Shown here piece by piece: positions 47,005 through 58,630 of a stretch of DNA of 64,000 nt. The stretch lies in NCBI RefSeq assembly GCF_014633365.1, contig NC_068341.1, forward strand, positions 25,712,339 through 25,776,338, given 5' to 3'. The stretch's first letter is position 1. The number at the start of each line of letters is the position of its first letter. Made by a program: the position numbers and the translations under genes. Source of the stretch: Diospyros lotus. Taxonomy: Eukaryota; Streptophyta; Magnoliopsida; Ericales; Ebenaceae. The notes under the pieces were generated by a model that was not told the origin of the DNA, did no database searches, and worked only from the letters and a program-made list of their open reading frames with translations.

Positions 47005-48461
47005 CTAAAACTGGATTTCTCTTTCTGGATCCTGCGTTGCTTGGCCTTGCTGCCTTCTGATCACAAACATCAGCACATCACGCGGACTGGTTTGCTACTT
47101 AACCTGACAGAATCAAAATCACCATCGATCAAGTGAGTAGCAGCCAAAAGTTGATCACAACAGCCAATAGTGACTTCCCCTCCAGCTGGAATCGGTGTCT
47201 TTGTCTCTCAATTCAGTTAATCCGATCGATCTTAGCCAATAAATTGGAGTAGCTCACTAAGCGATGACTCCAGACTTCAGAAACACAATCAAAATCCAAG
47301 CAATTTCCAGTTCATACCATCCGAGAATCTGAAGGAAACTTCTCGAGGCACATGAAATTAACGAACGGCAAATTCGAACCTGACAAAGAGGCTTTTACTT
47401 ATATCACAGAGTTTTCGTTGGATCAATACGAGGCTTCCGAATCGATTGCTAGCTTCCTTCGGTCAATCAGATTCAATAATCGCTCCAACTCATGCCCAAT
47501 CATCGTCCAATTGGCTCCAGAATTTCCTATAGTTTGCTGCTTCTTGAATCTCCTTCCGTAACTTGTTCAATTCCACACCCAATCACCGACTAGCTTCTCG
47601 TTTTCGGTGCTACCTCCGCTGCGCCTTCTGATTCGCTTGAAATTTTAAATCAATGTTCGGTTGGAACTCTTTCAGCTTGCAACGCCTTCTTGATTTTGAT
47701 TCTGTAGCTGAAGATAGTCTTTCGATTCTGAGCATCAACCTCTGTCAGTCCTTGCTACGAATCCTCGATTCTGAAAGCTGCCTGATCGGATACGATTTTG
47801 CTTTGCCACACTTTGTCACTTCTTATGTGATTCAACACACCTCAAATCCGAGTCACTTGCCTGATCTCAAATCACCCGGAATCTGCCGGATCTCAACACC
47901 AATTCGAGCCGCCCTCCTCCGTTTAACGATTCTGAGGCCGCCAGTAACATTCGCCTTATAGGATCAATCTGAATTCCGCTTCACCTCTAAGATCGGATAG
48001 ATCCAAATCTCAATTCTGAACTCAATCGCAAGCAAGTTCTCCGAACTCAATTATTGCTTGAACATGCATGAATTATAGATTTCCGAAATCACCTCAGCCT
48101 CGTCTTCACCAGAGTTTGATTGAAATCACAGCCAAGGAAGGATTGTCTCTGATACTAATTGTCATGACCCTAGGGTTTAGGAAGGAATTCGGATGAGAGT
48201 TTGAAGAAGATAGAGCAGAGAAGAGGGCAAGGAAGAATAGAATAGAATTGAGGGAGGGAGAGAATAGCTGTGGGAGAGTATTGAGAGAGGGAATTGAGAT
48301 TCAAATCATTCATTAAGCTTATTTCTCTAACTACTCAAGCCTATTTATAGGCTTACAATTGAAGCTATTAATAACAATAGCAGAAAATACAGCTAATAGG
48401 AAAAACATATAACATGTATTACTATTATATCCTTGGGATTCCTTGGGGTCATGATAGTGAC

Positions 48462-48896
48462 TTCCATTTTATTGAATTCAAAAGAAATTGGACTCATATT
48501 CCTCATCCAATCGACCCCCAGCACAATGTCACATCCCGCTAGTTTCAACAACCTTAGATCTGCTTTAAATTCTTCCCTCGACATTTGCTAGTAAAATCCT
48601 TTACACACGACATTTTGGCCATTAGCCGCTATCACCGAAAGTGAATGTGTGCCTGTAAGGGTACACTTCAACTTTTTGACAGTTCCTTCATCTAGGAAAC
48701 TGTGGCTACTCCCACTGTCTATTAGTATCATCAATTTATTATTTTGTGCTCTGCCCTCAACCTTGATTATCTTACTATTGGTTAGTCCCCTCAGGGCGTG
48801 TAGGGATATTTCCACCTTCTCATCCTCAGTTTCCTCCTTATTGTTGTTTTCTTCTTCCTCTGTCGCCACTTCTTCTTCTCCTTCGAACAATAGCAA
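48462..48896 (-). pseudogene. E2 aspartic protease region, interrupted by D2
   Basis: The 102-residue frame 48896-48588 holds the retroviral-type active site ILIDSGSSHSFL preceded by an acidic EEEEN linker. A stop follows GFY, then the reading continues LLKLAGCDIVLGVDWM. This is a family-typical post-protease motif. It breaks at NKMEVT, where element D2 is inserted, and resumes beyond it as FEKERKRTT (45711 down). Confidence 0.85.
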
Positions 48897-49036
48897 TTAT
48901 CGTTTGCATTGGTGCCTTGGGGTGTATTTGTCCCCACAACAGAACTACTAGTCTCCCTGCCAAGTGTTGAGCAGGGATGATAGTTGCCATCCCCTTGTTG
49001 CTCCGGCTGGTCCTCACAATCTCCTTGTTATACCCC

Positions 49037-50031
49037 TTACTCCCTTGTTGAGAGGCCCCCCCCCCGGGGCGGTACCATCCTTCCAACCCACTTTTGTTTC
49101 CTCATGAGAGCTTCCACTGTCATCTCCTGTAGCTTAGCACCTTCCACAACTTGCTTAATGGATTTAGGTTGGAACATCTTGACCGTTGGTCGGAGTTCTT
49201 TGCTTAAGTCACTAATAAAGCTTGAGACAAAGTAATCTTCCATGAGGGTGGGGTTTAGTATTAGCATCAGTGATTTAAACTCTTCGAATTTTTGTTGGTA
49301 AGCTTGTACCGATCCTTCTTGTCTAGGTTTATTGAACTCCTCCACCACATCTGTCATGCCTCGATCTCCAAATTGGTCACACAAATCTTCCACTAATTCT
49401 CCCCAAACACAATTCTCCTGCACCTTACTCCACCCTTGAAACCAACAATCTCCAGCATCATTTAGAAAAGCCGTAGCCAAGGTAACCTGATGTTGTTCGA
49501 CTATGTTATACATGCTAAACATACTCTCACATCGTCTAACCCACCATCTCATGTTCTAACCATCAAACAACGGAATCTCCAATTTAAGAATAGGAAATCC
49601 AAGCTGACCAACGGTAGTAGGGACTCCTTGCCTCCTTTCCACGTTAATTTCTCCAATTATAGTTGGATCTATCTCCAACTTTGGAGATCCTCCAGGCCTA
49701 GGAGCCATCCCTTGTTCGGGAAGAAGTGGCTCGGATCTTTCTCTAGGAGGAAAATTGGGGAGAGTCTTATCGGAAGTTGGCTGGTAAGCACGACCATGAA
49801 CTGCTGCATTTGATCTCGCAGTTGTTGACTCTATTCCCGCATTTGCTTTTGTAACCGACTGGGCTGATTTGAACTCTCTTCGCGCCAGCTCTCCATCACT
49901 CCAATTCTTTTTTCCACCATCATATCCATCAAGGATTCCAACACTCCCATTTGGATCTGCACTTCTGCTAATGCTGCGGACACTTGTTGCAATTGCGATT
50001 CCATTTGCTTCATTCTTGTCCAGTTAGCCAT
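49037..50031 (-). pseudogene. E2 gag
   Basis: From an ATG at 50031 the minus strand reads MANWTRMKQMESQ with a coiled-coil-like N-terminus, then broken frames, then a 171-residue frame (49552-49037) with the Retrotrans_gag words WFQGWSKVQ, EFNKPRQEGSV, FEEFKSLM and YFVSSFISDL. Gag would form the particle that packages element RNA. Several stops separate the two parts. Downstream (about 48900-49036) a degenerate zinc knuckle (CGDKYTPRHQCKR) follows. Confidence 0.85.
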
Positions 50032-50068
50032 CAGAAGGAAGTCTTGATTGTAGTGATCTCCCTGAATC

Positions 50069-50084
50069 GAGCTCTGATATCAAA
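50069..50084 (-). other. E2 primer binding site
   Basis: Directly inside the 5' LTR the minus strand reads TTTGATATCAGAGCTC, close to the initiator tRNA-Met complement TGGTATCAGAGC. Confidence 0.7.
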
Positions 50085-50367
50085 TGTCAAGATTTGATCT
50101 TGACAAGGCTTTTCTTCCAATTTGGAAGAGAATTAGAGAGGTTTAGGAGGGAAAATAGAGAAGGAAGGGTATAGAAGAACCGAGAGAGAGATAAGAGAGA
50201 GAGAATTCGAATTTTTGTATTGATTGATGCCTCACATGGGCGGGAGCAAGGCTTTATATATAGCCTCTGTCGCGCTTGTAATTACCTATTCCTGATTTAT
50301 TACAATTAGGCCCCTTTACTAATATGAATTACCCAATTGTAGCTCTTATACTATCGGGCACATAACA
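50085..50367 (-). repeat. E2 5' LTR, 283 bp
   Basis: Reads TGTTATGTGCCCG on the minus strand from 50367 to 50085. It contains a minus-strand TATA-like CTATATATAAAGCC (50254-50267), the likely promoter. A short palindrome TCAAGATTTGATCTTGA lies at the inner end. Confidence 0.85.
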
Positions 50368-50372
50368 AGTGA

Positions 50373-51240
50373 CTACTGGCTATGTGAGGGGAGGGACCAT
50401 TATGGTGAAGTCTAGGGAAAGATTTCTTCGCTTTGATGGAGTTAAGTTGACTTCGACAACTAGATTTTAATTGCTAATGTGGTGCAAAGGAGATTCTCAA
50501 CGGTTGGGGAAGATGCTAGGTTGCACTTGGTGACTTCCCCTCTGTCCTTAGGAGTCTTGATTCTTTTGGACTTTCATAGCAGAGTTCACGAGGTAGGCTT
50601 GTTTGGCATAGGCCTTCTGAGAGAAAGAAGTGTCCTCGACTAAGGTCTCACCCCCTAAGATAACATGAATGGCCTGATGCACTGGCTTGTTGTCTAGGGG
50701 AGGAGTTCTTCTTTCTTCCCTCCTTTGGTCATATCGTTGTTGATCTCCTTGTCTTTCAAGCCTCTCGTCTCGCCGTTAGTCATTCCGTCTCTAGTATCAA
50801 TGCATATGTACCTCCTTAATCTCCCCGCCTTGATAAGGGATTCAATCCGGTTCATCAACTTGCGTCACTGGTAGCTCGAATGACAGTGGGTCCCATGAAA
50901 CCTGCAAAATGCATCTCTATTTTTTCTCATGGGATGATCAGCCTTCTTCATGAATCTGATGAGACTTGACCCCTCAATGGTCGCCAGGATAGCAGATCGT
51001 GGCTCAGTGAGCTGGGTGTAGTTTCTGAATTGGAGTCTAGAAGGGCAATCTGCTTTTCTAGAGTTGCCCACCTTGATACTGGTCCCCTCATCAGGCTTTC
51101 TCTCCCTTCTTTTCTTCTCCTTTTCTTCATTCTCTCCGACCATCCTCATTACTTCAGCCTGCATATAAGTGCCGTTTTGCTTGGACAACAAGCAAGTCAG
51201 CTAGCAAGGGCCTTCTAGGATCTGGATGACCCACCGTTGG
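50373..51240 (-). pseudogene. Tat/Athila-type gypsy gag fragment
   Basis: The frame 51191-50865 has KEKKRRERKPDEG, YTQLTEPRSAILATIEG, MRKNRDAFCRFHGTHCHSSYQ and, past a stop, CRKLMNRIESLIKAGRLRRY. This is the end of gag in Tat/Athila-lineage elements, with a CRFHxxxxH-like finger. Stops follow. Fragment KAYAKQAYL further left fits the gag-protease linker. E2 lies immediately to its left. No LTR for this fragment was identified. Confidence 0.75.
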
Positions 51241-51289
51241 CTGTTTAGAGTCTAGAAGCTAATTGTTTTGAGAAGTTTGAAACTTGAAA

Positions 51290-51533
51290 GAGCAGTTGGA
51301 TGATGGGTTTGAGAGTTGAGAGCTGGGTATTGGGTAATGGGCCAATTTTTCATCCAACGGATCTGTCTAGACCCACCCCATTTAATAAACGGGTCTGGAT
51401 TCAATAGGTTTGGTCCGGGTCCATTATGAATGGATTTGGATTTTATGGTTCTGGAACGGTTTGGTATAAATCGGTTTGGATTTTATGGGTCTGTAACGGG
51501 TTGAGTCTAGGTCCCAACCCATTACAGCCCTAG
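51290..51533. repeat. hAT-like terminus with internal repeats
   Basis: The right end, read on the minus strand from 51533, is CTAGGGCTGTAATGGGTTGG, typical of hAT ends. Inside, phrases such as GGTTTGGATTTTATGG recur at about 51430 and 51473. The left end was not found. Confidence 0.45.
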
Positions 51534-52060
51534 AACATTATGTCACTATTTTTCTAAGTATTCTAACCTTGTGTTCATATACATTTGGTAAGTGTATTTT
51601 TGAAATCCATGTGATATAATATTTGTTTTTCACTTTTTCTTTGAATAAAGAGGAAATATGATGCTTGTTTCATCTATTATTGGGATTCTAGTACAAGTAT
51701 CCCCCCACCCCAACTTCCCCTTTTTTCAGAGGCTTCATAAATGTTGTAATATTACTGTGCGGAATCTCGAATTTGGAATCAATCTTTGTTTACATGTTCA
51801 TTCAAATCTTTTTTAATTTTACCTAAAAATTTAAGTCGTTACAAAGAGGGCAACTTCATTGTTACACCGTTGCAGAATGAACTACTTTGCCTCTGTCCCA
51901 TAAAAGAGCATCAATTCATTAAGCTATATTTGTTGATATATCATGTGGTGTGGACAAATTCTTTAGCTCTTACAGGGACAGATATCAAACCAACTCAACT
52001 TCTTGTAACAAAAAGGTGAGAATAAGCGAATTCCAGTGCCTGTGTTCTTCAGGTGCAGCA
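51534..52060 (+). other. Upstream region of the dihydroneopterin aldolase gene
   Basis: AT-rich DNA holding the promoter or 5' UTR. TTCTTCAG at 52045-52052 just before the start codon looks like a splice acceptor, so a 5' UTR intron is likely; the upstream exon could not be placed. An upstream ATG at 51950 is in frame with the coding sequence (38 extra residues) but has no targeting-peptide or family similarity. Confidence 0.45.
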
Positions 52061-52807
52061 ATGGATGATGACAAAGTAATAAAGGGTGACAAGCTCATTT
52101 TGAGAGGCTTGAAGTTTCATGGATTTCATGGGGTAAAACCCGAAGAGAGGAAACTAGGTCAGAAGTTCCTTGTAGATGTCGATGCCTGGTTAGATCTTTG
52201 TGAGGCTGGTAAATCTGACAATTTGTCCGACACCATCAGTTACACTGAGATTTACCGGTAAGCAAGGACTATATTTTCCGGTACTGGTTATAGAGTAATG
52301 TCATGCAGGGAGTGGGTGAGGGACAGTTCATTTTGAGTTTTCTTTTGAACTTTGCCAAAATCAGAAAAACTATTGTATCCATCAGTCCGTCCATATGGGG
52401 AAAGAAATCACAGCTAGTTGTCTTTATTCTGGATGTTTTATTTTGGTAACTTCTCAAAAATTTATCACAGGCATGTGGGAAAGAAGACTAGTAATGTTGT
52501 TTATCCATTATTTTTTATGGCGATTGCAATTGCGACTGCACCTTATCCTTTTCTTTCCCTGTAGTTACTATGTTGTAACTCCCTTCTCAATTCAATAAAT
52601 GACAGCATAGTGAAAGAAGTTGTGGAGGGAGAAGCTCAAAATCTTCTGGAGTCTGTGGCTCACCTCATTGCTTCCACGACATTAACAAAGTTCCCTCTCA
52701 TATCAGCCGTCCGTGTTAAAGTTGGAAAGCCTCATGTAGCAGTCCCCGGTCCGGTTGACTACCTTGGAGTAGAGATCCTCAGACGTAGAGAAGACATACA
52801 AAATTGA
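52061..52807 (+). CDS. FOLB: Dihydroneopterin aldolase (two exons: 52061-52257, 52606-52807)
   Basis: It converts 7,8-dihydroneopterin to 6-hydroxymethyl-dihydropterin plus glycolaldehyde in folate synthesis, normally in the plant cytosol. The spliced product is 132 residues, the usual size for FolB. Motifs: GDKLILRGLKFHGFHG (9-24), PEERKLGQKF with the catalytic-site Glu29, DNLSDTISYTEIY with Tyr61, NLLESVAHLI with Glu81 and RVKVGKPHV with Lys107. By comparison with bacterial FolB these are the pterin-anchoring and catalytic residues, and all are present. Donor CCG/GTAAGC and acceptor GACAG/CATAG give a 348-base phase-2 intron that rejoins the frame as TEIY-R-IVKEVVEG. The ATG at 52061 is chosen because MDDDKVIKGDKL starts where family members start. 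No defect seen. Confidence 0.93.
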
Positions 52808-54031
52808 GTTTTACAACATCACAAGCCATAAACATTCCGAGCTTTATCCTATTAAATTGTGTCAGCTGACTGCCGAAATTTTGCTGCACGTCATTCAGTC
52901 TTTTGCAGTCGTGGTTTCTATGTTCAACTACAACTAGGTTGGAGCTTCGCGTCTTGAAGTTAATGACCAATTGACTACGTGGTGTAGAGGGCCTTAAAAG
53001 ATAGGGCTATCCTTTTCTCTTCTTCACTTTTCCCTTTTCTATTATGAGCATCTATCTTACTTGTATTTATTTGGCCATTGTTGGTAGGTAGGTTGTGATA
53101 CTTGAAAGCATGGCCGCCTTGTATGTGACAAATCCTATATGTTTGTTTGATTTGATTTGAATCGACTGGTGATTCTGCTAGTAAAAACTTGTTATCACAG
53201 TAGTAGGATATTATTCCATCATCATCTGAATGGCACGAGTGTCAGAAATGTATTTAATCTGCGGCTGCGGCTGCTTAGGCCTCAAATCTCATGGATTGCA
53301 TTGCATTGCGATCAACAAAGGTGACTCTTGTAAAAAGTCCATTTGGGGTCAGCATGTTTGGTATTGCTTGCATTGACCTCCCAAAGAGGTGTGAGCAAAT
53401 AAGCTCATCCATTGTCAAACTCGCCACTACGTACTCTTGTTGTCCATCACCATCCGTGTCTTTCTCTCCCGGCGTCTTGCTGTTGCTGTCCCCTGGGTTT
53501 CACCACAATACGGTAGTAACATTGTTGCCATTCTTATTTTTATCCCATCATTATTTAATTTGCGTACCATACTATTCCAAAAAGTTAAAAAAGAATTGTT
53601 TTAAGTGAGTCAAATAAAAATTTATTCAACTTTTAAGTCCCTTTTTGATCGATTGGTTTGCTATATCCGGAATATAAGATAAACGAATAACAGAAGCAAT
53701 CACAACAGGCATAATTGACTATTAGTCGGTTCTTGAAAATAATTACCAAAATTGATCAAAGTGTTCCCATTCATCAGTCGATTAACAAGATAATCTCCTG
53801 ATTTACTTGACTATTTGGTCTACGCAAGTCATAAAATATTCCTAGCCAACTTTTTTTTTTTTTCCTTGGGCTTGGTATTCCTGGTCACTTTTAATTTCGA
53901 GAGTACATTTGCAGGCCTTGTAAGTGATTTATCACTTTAGTTTTTCAACCTTTTTTTGTGTGGTTTTAAATGGACTCCTGTACTTACAAATTAGTCCATT
54001 TTGACCATATAACTAATGAAGCTTTTGTTGT
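52808..54031. other. 3' flank of the folate gene
   Basis: Contains the 3' UTR and intergenic DNA. The frame 53291-53608 has no motif. A T run lies at 53851-53863. No other gene is seen. Confidence 0.35.
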
Positions 54032-54107
54032 TGTTATATGTATAAAATAAACTGTATATATTCTATTTCAAGTGTACAATATAAGGATATATATATATAT
54101 ACATACA

Positions 54108-56387
54108 TGTAATACCTGAAAAATTATTGAGGCTATAAATGAAATTTTACTAAGGGTATAAGTGGAATTATTGAAAGAATGAGGTTGTAGGATATACTAA
54201 TGTAATTTTAAGTGACCGAATCGACTGAAGGGAGTACCCCAGACCTTAGAAATTAAAGAAAAATGAAATAGTATCGATGGGTGATACAAAGCATGATTTT
54301 AGGTATAAAAAGAAATTAGATTGAGAACAGTTTTCGGTACAGATGTGGATTAGGCTAAAAAATCGAATCGTCGTAGGAGACTTCCGAAAAATCAATGGAA
54401 CCCTAAGAGAGCTCTGATTTTGTGTAAGGATCAATCCTGAAATGATTTCGGAATGAAACAAGAGTCTCGTGAGGGTCTGGGAGTGAAATCGTCCTTATCG
54501 AGTAAGTCTTAAATTATTAATTTTAGATTTGAAGTATGTTAATGATTATTAATTTAATATTTGGGGTACAATTGTAAATAAAGAAGTACCTCAATAATGA
54601 TGAAATTTAGAAATTAAATAAATAAATATTTTAAGATATTATATAGTTATATATATATATAATATACGCGTGTGTGCGTGTGCGTGTACGCGTGCGCGTG
54701 CGCACAGTGTATGCATGATTCATGAAGGCCAAGTTCCTTCCATATAATATATATTTATGTGTGTGAAGGCCAAGCTCCTTGGCCATGACGTTGGAATTAT
54801 AATATGTATATATAGAGTGGTGGTCAAGTTTCTTTATATAATATATAATATTTATATATATGTGCGGAGTTGCAAATTGAAGATTTGAGATCACGTGCTG
54901 ATGGTAATTTTAATATATATGTGTATATGTGCTTAGAGCCCAAGCAGATTGACAAAGTTTATGGGTGTAATCAATGGTAGCATATAGAAAGTATTATATA
55001 TAATATTCATATATATGCTTCTAGCCCAAGCAGAAGATGAGTATAAATAGGCATTGGCGCAAGGTGGAGAAGGTACAGGGAATAGAAGAGAAAGAAAGAA
55101 GAAGAGGAATAGGAAAAGAAAAAGAAAAAAAAAAAAGAAGAGAGAAATAGAGGAAAAAAATAATAGAAAGTTTTTGAAAAAATTTAGAAATTTATTTGAA
55201 GTTTGAGGAACGTGTTGGGGTTCGAAATTTAGCATTTAAAAGTTTAACATCAGAGTTGAGGTTGAGTTCGAATTTTGAAGCATTCCGAGTTACATTTAAG
55301 GTGAGTGTTCGCCCCAAAACTTATTTATTGAGAATTGTTCTTACCCTAAAAATTTGGTATTTGTTCTATCTAAATATATTCTGATTTCATGTAAAATGAT
55401 TTTTTTGCATGGGAATAGTAACTGATGATATGTGGCATTGTCTTATGTTTTGTGTTGTTCATATGGAATGTCAGCCTAGAATGTTGCCTGGATAGTGTAG
55501 GCGTAATTCCCCAAGGGTGTTGCTAGAATAATAGGGGTATTTTGTGCTGGTGTACATGCCGGGATAGCAACCTTGGTTTCCGTGCCAGACTGTAAGGTCA
55601 GGGAAGTTGCACTAGGATGACTAGGTGGTCCATATGGGATTTGAGTTGGGATTGGGTAGTGGTTGCTGAATGCTTTTGAGTGGAAACATAATCTCTAACG
55701 TAATTGTGGTGAGTCGGGTTCTTGCGTTAATGTGACATTCCTGGGTCGGGAGTGGTAACGATTGTTCCCGAGATGTTGGGGAGATGCGTTGACCTTGCCC
55801 CTTTTAAGCTAGGACCGCGTTGTGTTGCTATGATGATGTGACCTTTAGAGAGATTGCTCTTTTCCCGTGGTTGGGTTAAGCACTGTGAGGGATTCTCTTG
55901 GGCTAGGACTTGCCAGGTTGTGTTGGTTTATTTCATGTTCTGCATTCATTCATGAAACGTGTTTTTGAACTCTCACTTAGATGATTCATCATCTAATATG
56001 GACTTTGTCCCTAGAATATTCAAACGTTTCAGCTGAAGGCAATAGTGAGAAGGGAAAAAAGATTGCTGATGAGTGACGGCGATTAGTGAATAGTTTGTAG
56101 TATGTCGTTTTCAATTATGCTGTTTATTTTGATGACGTCATGTAAACGTTGGTTTGACTTTTATGTTATGAATAAAGTGGTTTCGATTTAATCTATTGAG
56201 GTTTTGATCTAGCTTCCGCATTTGAGGTGATTTACCTGTCTTAGTTTATTAATGATTCTAAGTTGATATACTAAGAAGGTGTAACGAGATCTTCGGAGAA
56301 TGATTTTTGTGTTGAGTTTTCGTTGGAAAAAAAATATATCTTCGAAATCTTACGTTACCTAACGCGCTGGGAAGGCGGGGTGTTACA
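54108..56387 (+). mobile_element. Solo LTR B3
   Basis: Starts TGTAATACCTG and ends GGCGGGGTGTTACA. ACATG is repeated at 54105-54109 and 56387-56391, overlapping the LTR ends by a few bases, so the exact breakpoint is ambiguous. The uninterrupted 5' LTR of H (57586-57704) shows the pre-insertion sequence (TTCATGTATTTAAAAATAAA). Body similarity to B1 and B2 includes GATGATTCATCATCTAA near 55980 and GAATATTCAAACGTTTCAG near 56015. A TG/CG-rich run (54668-54702) and an AG-rich leader (55060-55170) lie inside. Confidence 0.78.
54668..54702. repeat. Alternating purine-pyrimidine run
   Basis: About 35 bases of alternating CG, TG, CA and TA steps (CGTGTGTGCGTGTGCGTGTA and on) within LTR B3; such runs can adopt Z-DNA. 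Confidence 0.7.
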
Positions 56388-56445
56388 CATGTATTTAAAA
56401 ATAAATGCACTAATACCCCTTACTTATCTTATTTAACACTCTCCT

Positions 56446-57130
56446 TCAAGCTGGAGCATATATATTGAGCATGCTTAGCTTGGTACAAATAAAATTCACA
56501 CGAGACCCTCTAAGTAACTCGGTGAGTAAATCAACCTGTCGATTGTTGGAACCCACATATGTTGTAACTATATCCCCAGAAAGCAAATTTTCTCTAACAA
56601 AATAGCAATCAATTTCAATATGCTTGGTTCTCTCATAAAACACATGATTATAAGCAATATGCATTGTAACTTGGTTGTCACAAACCAAGTGCATAGACTT
56701 AACCTATGTAACTCCTAACTCCTCAATTAATTGTTTCAACCACACTAGCTCACATGTTGTTATGGCCATTGCCCTGTATTTAGCCTCTACACTAGATCTA
56801 ACGACAATAGTTTGCATCTTATTTTTTCAAGAGACTAGGTTTCCACCCACAAATACACAGTATCCAAATGTGGATCTCCTGTCACTAGGTGATCATTCCC
56901 TTAGGAACAATTGAAATAGTCTTTGATAAATGATCCTCAAGACCATGGCCAAGAAACCAAATTTCAACTACAAATGACTAAGCAGAATAATTCTGTCCAC
57001 TCAACTTCTCCGTGGTAATAATTGGTGTGCCCGAAAAATGGGGAATGGTCACATGTGTGGATAAGGTGGAGTAGTTTGTGGATAAAGAGTGAGCTGGAGA
57101 TGAAGCCATGATGCGGAAAGAACAACAGAT
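56446..57130 (-). pseudogene. Copia gag N-terminus joined to RNase H end
   Basis: The minus strand first reads a gag start (MASSPAHSLSTNYS from about 57111, then TEKLSGQNYSA and GHGLEDHL), then near 56900 jumps to the RNase H words RRSTFGYCVFVGGNLVS, RSSVEAKYRAMA, CELVWLKQLIEELG and, in frame 56694-56446, CDNQVTMHIA, RTKHIEIDCYFVRE and LLRGSRVNFICTKL. Most of gag, integrase and RT are missing, so this is a deletion derivative, further damaged by stops. Confidence 0.82.
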
Positions 57131-57704
57131 CTGGAGCAGGTTGGATTACACGACCAAAGATAAGGAAGAACAGATCTGGGCACACAAAAGCTGAAGCTGA
57201 GTCACTAGAGCTGAAGACTAACAACAAGAGCTGGAGTCGCCTGAGGATGGTTGGATTTGGACAGGCGCAGTGATGACGACAGAGAGATGGCAGGATCTAG
57301 ACAGAGGTGGCGACAGTGAGGGTGAGATCTGGGGGCGGTTGGAAAAAGATGGCCGGATCTGGGCAGACTCGACGTCGACGAGGGTGAGATTTGGGGGTGG
57401 TCGGGTCTGGAAAAGGAAAGCCGTGATAACTGGATCTAGAGAAGGAGAGTTGCGATAGTTGTGTGACCAGCGAAACCAACGATCGATGAAGAGATTGGCG
57501 GTGATGGCGACAACGGGCAATGATGGCGTCGGATGACGGCAATTGTGGCGGCTAAGGTTAGGTTAAGGTTTGGTATCTGATACCATGTTATATGTATAAA
57601 ATAAGTTGTATGTATTCTATCACAAGTGTATAATACAAGGATATATATATATTCATGTATTTAAAAATAAATACACTAATACCCTTTACTTATCTTATTT
57701 AACA

Positions 57705-58575
57705 ATTATCATTCATATTAGGATCAAAGCAGCTAAATCCATATAACTAATGGACCCTTTTATCTTTTTTCTTTTGAGGAAAATTTCACAAAAAAAAAAA
57801 AAAAAAAAAATCCAGGAGGAGAGACTTTGCTTTGGTGCATGTTTTCTATAAGGTGACCTTTGTTATATGGCCGGGCGATTAAGAAAGAAGTAGGTCAACT
57901 TTCATGCTCATATTTCTAAAGTTCTAGTAAAACAGTATAGACAGACTATTTCTATGATTTTTTTTTTTGAAATAATACGATTATTCTTTCTTATTACTTG
58001 AGTATAAAAATTAATTATTTTACTTATGTATTTAGACTCTCTATTGACTCTTTTTTTCCTTTTCCCCTCTTAACCCTCTCTTTCTCCATCTCTTCCTAGA
58101 GACTCTGTACCCTCCCCAACAACCCATCTATCTTTCTTCGTCATGGACAGAACCCCATCCCAACCTGTAAATCTAATCGTCTTTCTTTCTCTATATTTAT
58201 CCTTCTCTCACATTCTCTTGGCATCCATTTTTTGAGAATGACAGAAATCAAACCCCTCATTTAACTATCAACCATTGTGGCATTTAGACTTTAATTTTGT
58301 GGGTTTATCAAAGGTTTTAGCTAGGTTAGGGTTTATAATTTTTTGCTTTTGGATTCAATTTTGTGGGTTTCTAATTTTTCTATTTTGGGGTTTATCCCCT
58401 CTTCTATCTCTATTTGATTTGGTGTCTTTCCAGTCTATTAGGTCTCAGATTGAAACCTTGGCCAAATCATGATTTTAATTTAAAACCTAGGTATAGGTTT
58501 GGAGTGGAACACAACCCCCGAATTGGAACCTAGATTAGGGTTTCGTTCTAGAACCCAATAGCCTAGTAAGGCTGG

Positions 58576-58630
<55 letters not shown>

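Larger units (their letters stand above)
45717..48456 (-). mobile_element. Gag-only LTR retrotransposon D2 in the E2 protease-RT linker
   Basis: Flanked by perfect GTGAC copies (45712-45716 and 48457-48461). The right (5') LTR is 48160-48456 (297 bp). The left (3') LTR is truncated to about 59 bp (45717-45775), which stays nearly identical to the right one until GATAGAGCA. The minus-strand primer site TTAGTATCAGAGACAATCC lies just inside the 5' LTR. Same design as D1: long leader, gag, then a second frame. Removing it joins NKMEVT to FEKERKRTT of E2, confirming the boundaries. Confidence 0.87.
37741..50367 (-). mobile_element. Ty3/gypsy LTR retrotransposon E2, with six nested insertions
   Basis: Bounded by TGTTAGGATC and CACATAACA, with perfect 5-bp copies of AGTGA outside (37736-37740 and 50368-50372). 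On the minus strand the order is 5' LTR, primer site, gag, zinc knuckle, protease, RT, RNase H, integrase, 3' LTR, which is the gypsy order. Subtracting the insertions (MITE 38468-38712, D3 38763-39070, D1 39152-42386, hAT MITE 42714-42886, F 43093-43847, D2 45717-48456) leaves about 5.1 kb. Short LTRs and compact size suggest a small chromovirus such as the Reina group, but this is inference. Each reading frame has stops, so the copy is dead. Confidence 0.9.
54032..57704 (-). mobile_element. Deleted Ty1/copia retrotransposon H, with LTR B3 inside
   Basis: The right (5') LTR is 57586-57704 (119 bp: minus-strand TGTTAAATAAG to ATATAACA), followed by primer site TGGTATCAGATACC. The left (3') LTR is 54032-54109 plus 56388-56438, split by LTR B3. 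Between them lie a gag start and an RNase H end only. LTRs of about 119-130 bp are short for copia. Flanks GTTGT and ATTAT do not match, so the target duplication has decayed. Confidence 0.78.

Noticed and set aside
37741..50367. E1 and E2 as one large inverted segmental duplication
   Set aside because: E2 has its own LTRs and perfect AGTGA target duplication, and the DNA outside the two copies does not match, so transposition explains E2 better.
53291..53608. 105-codon frame after the folate gene
   Set aside because: No motif, ordinary composition, no splice or promoter evidence.
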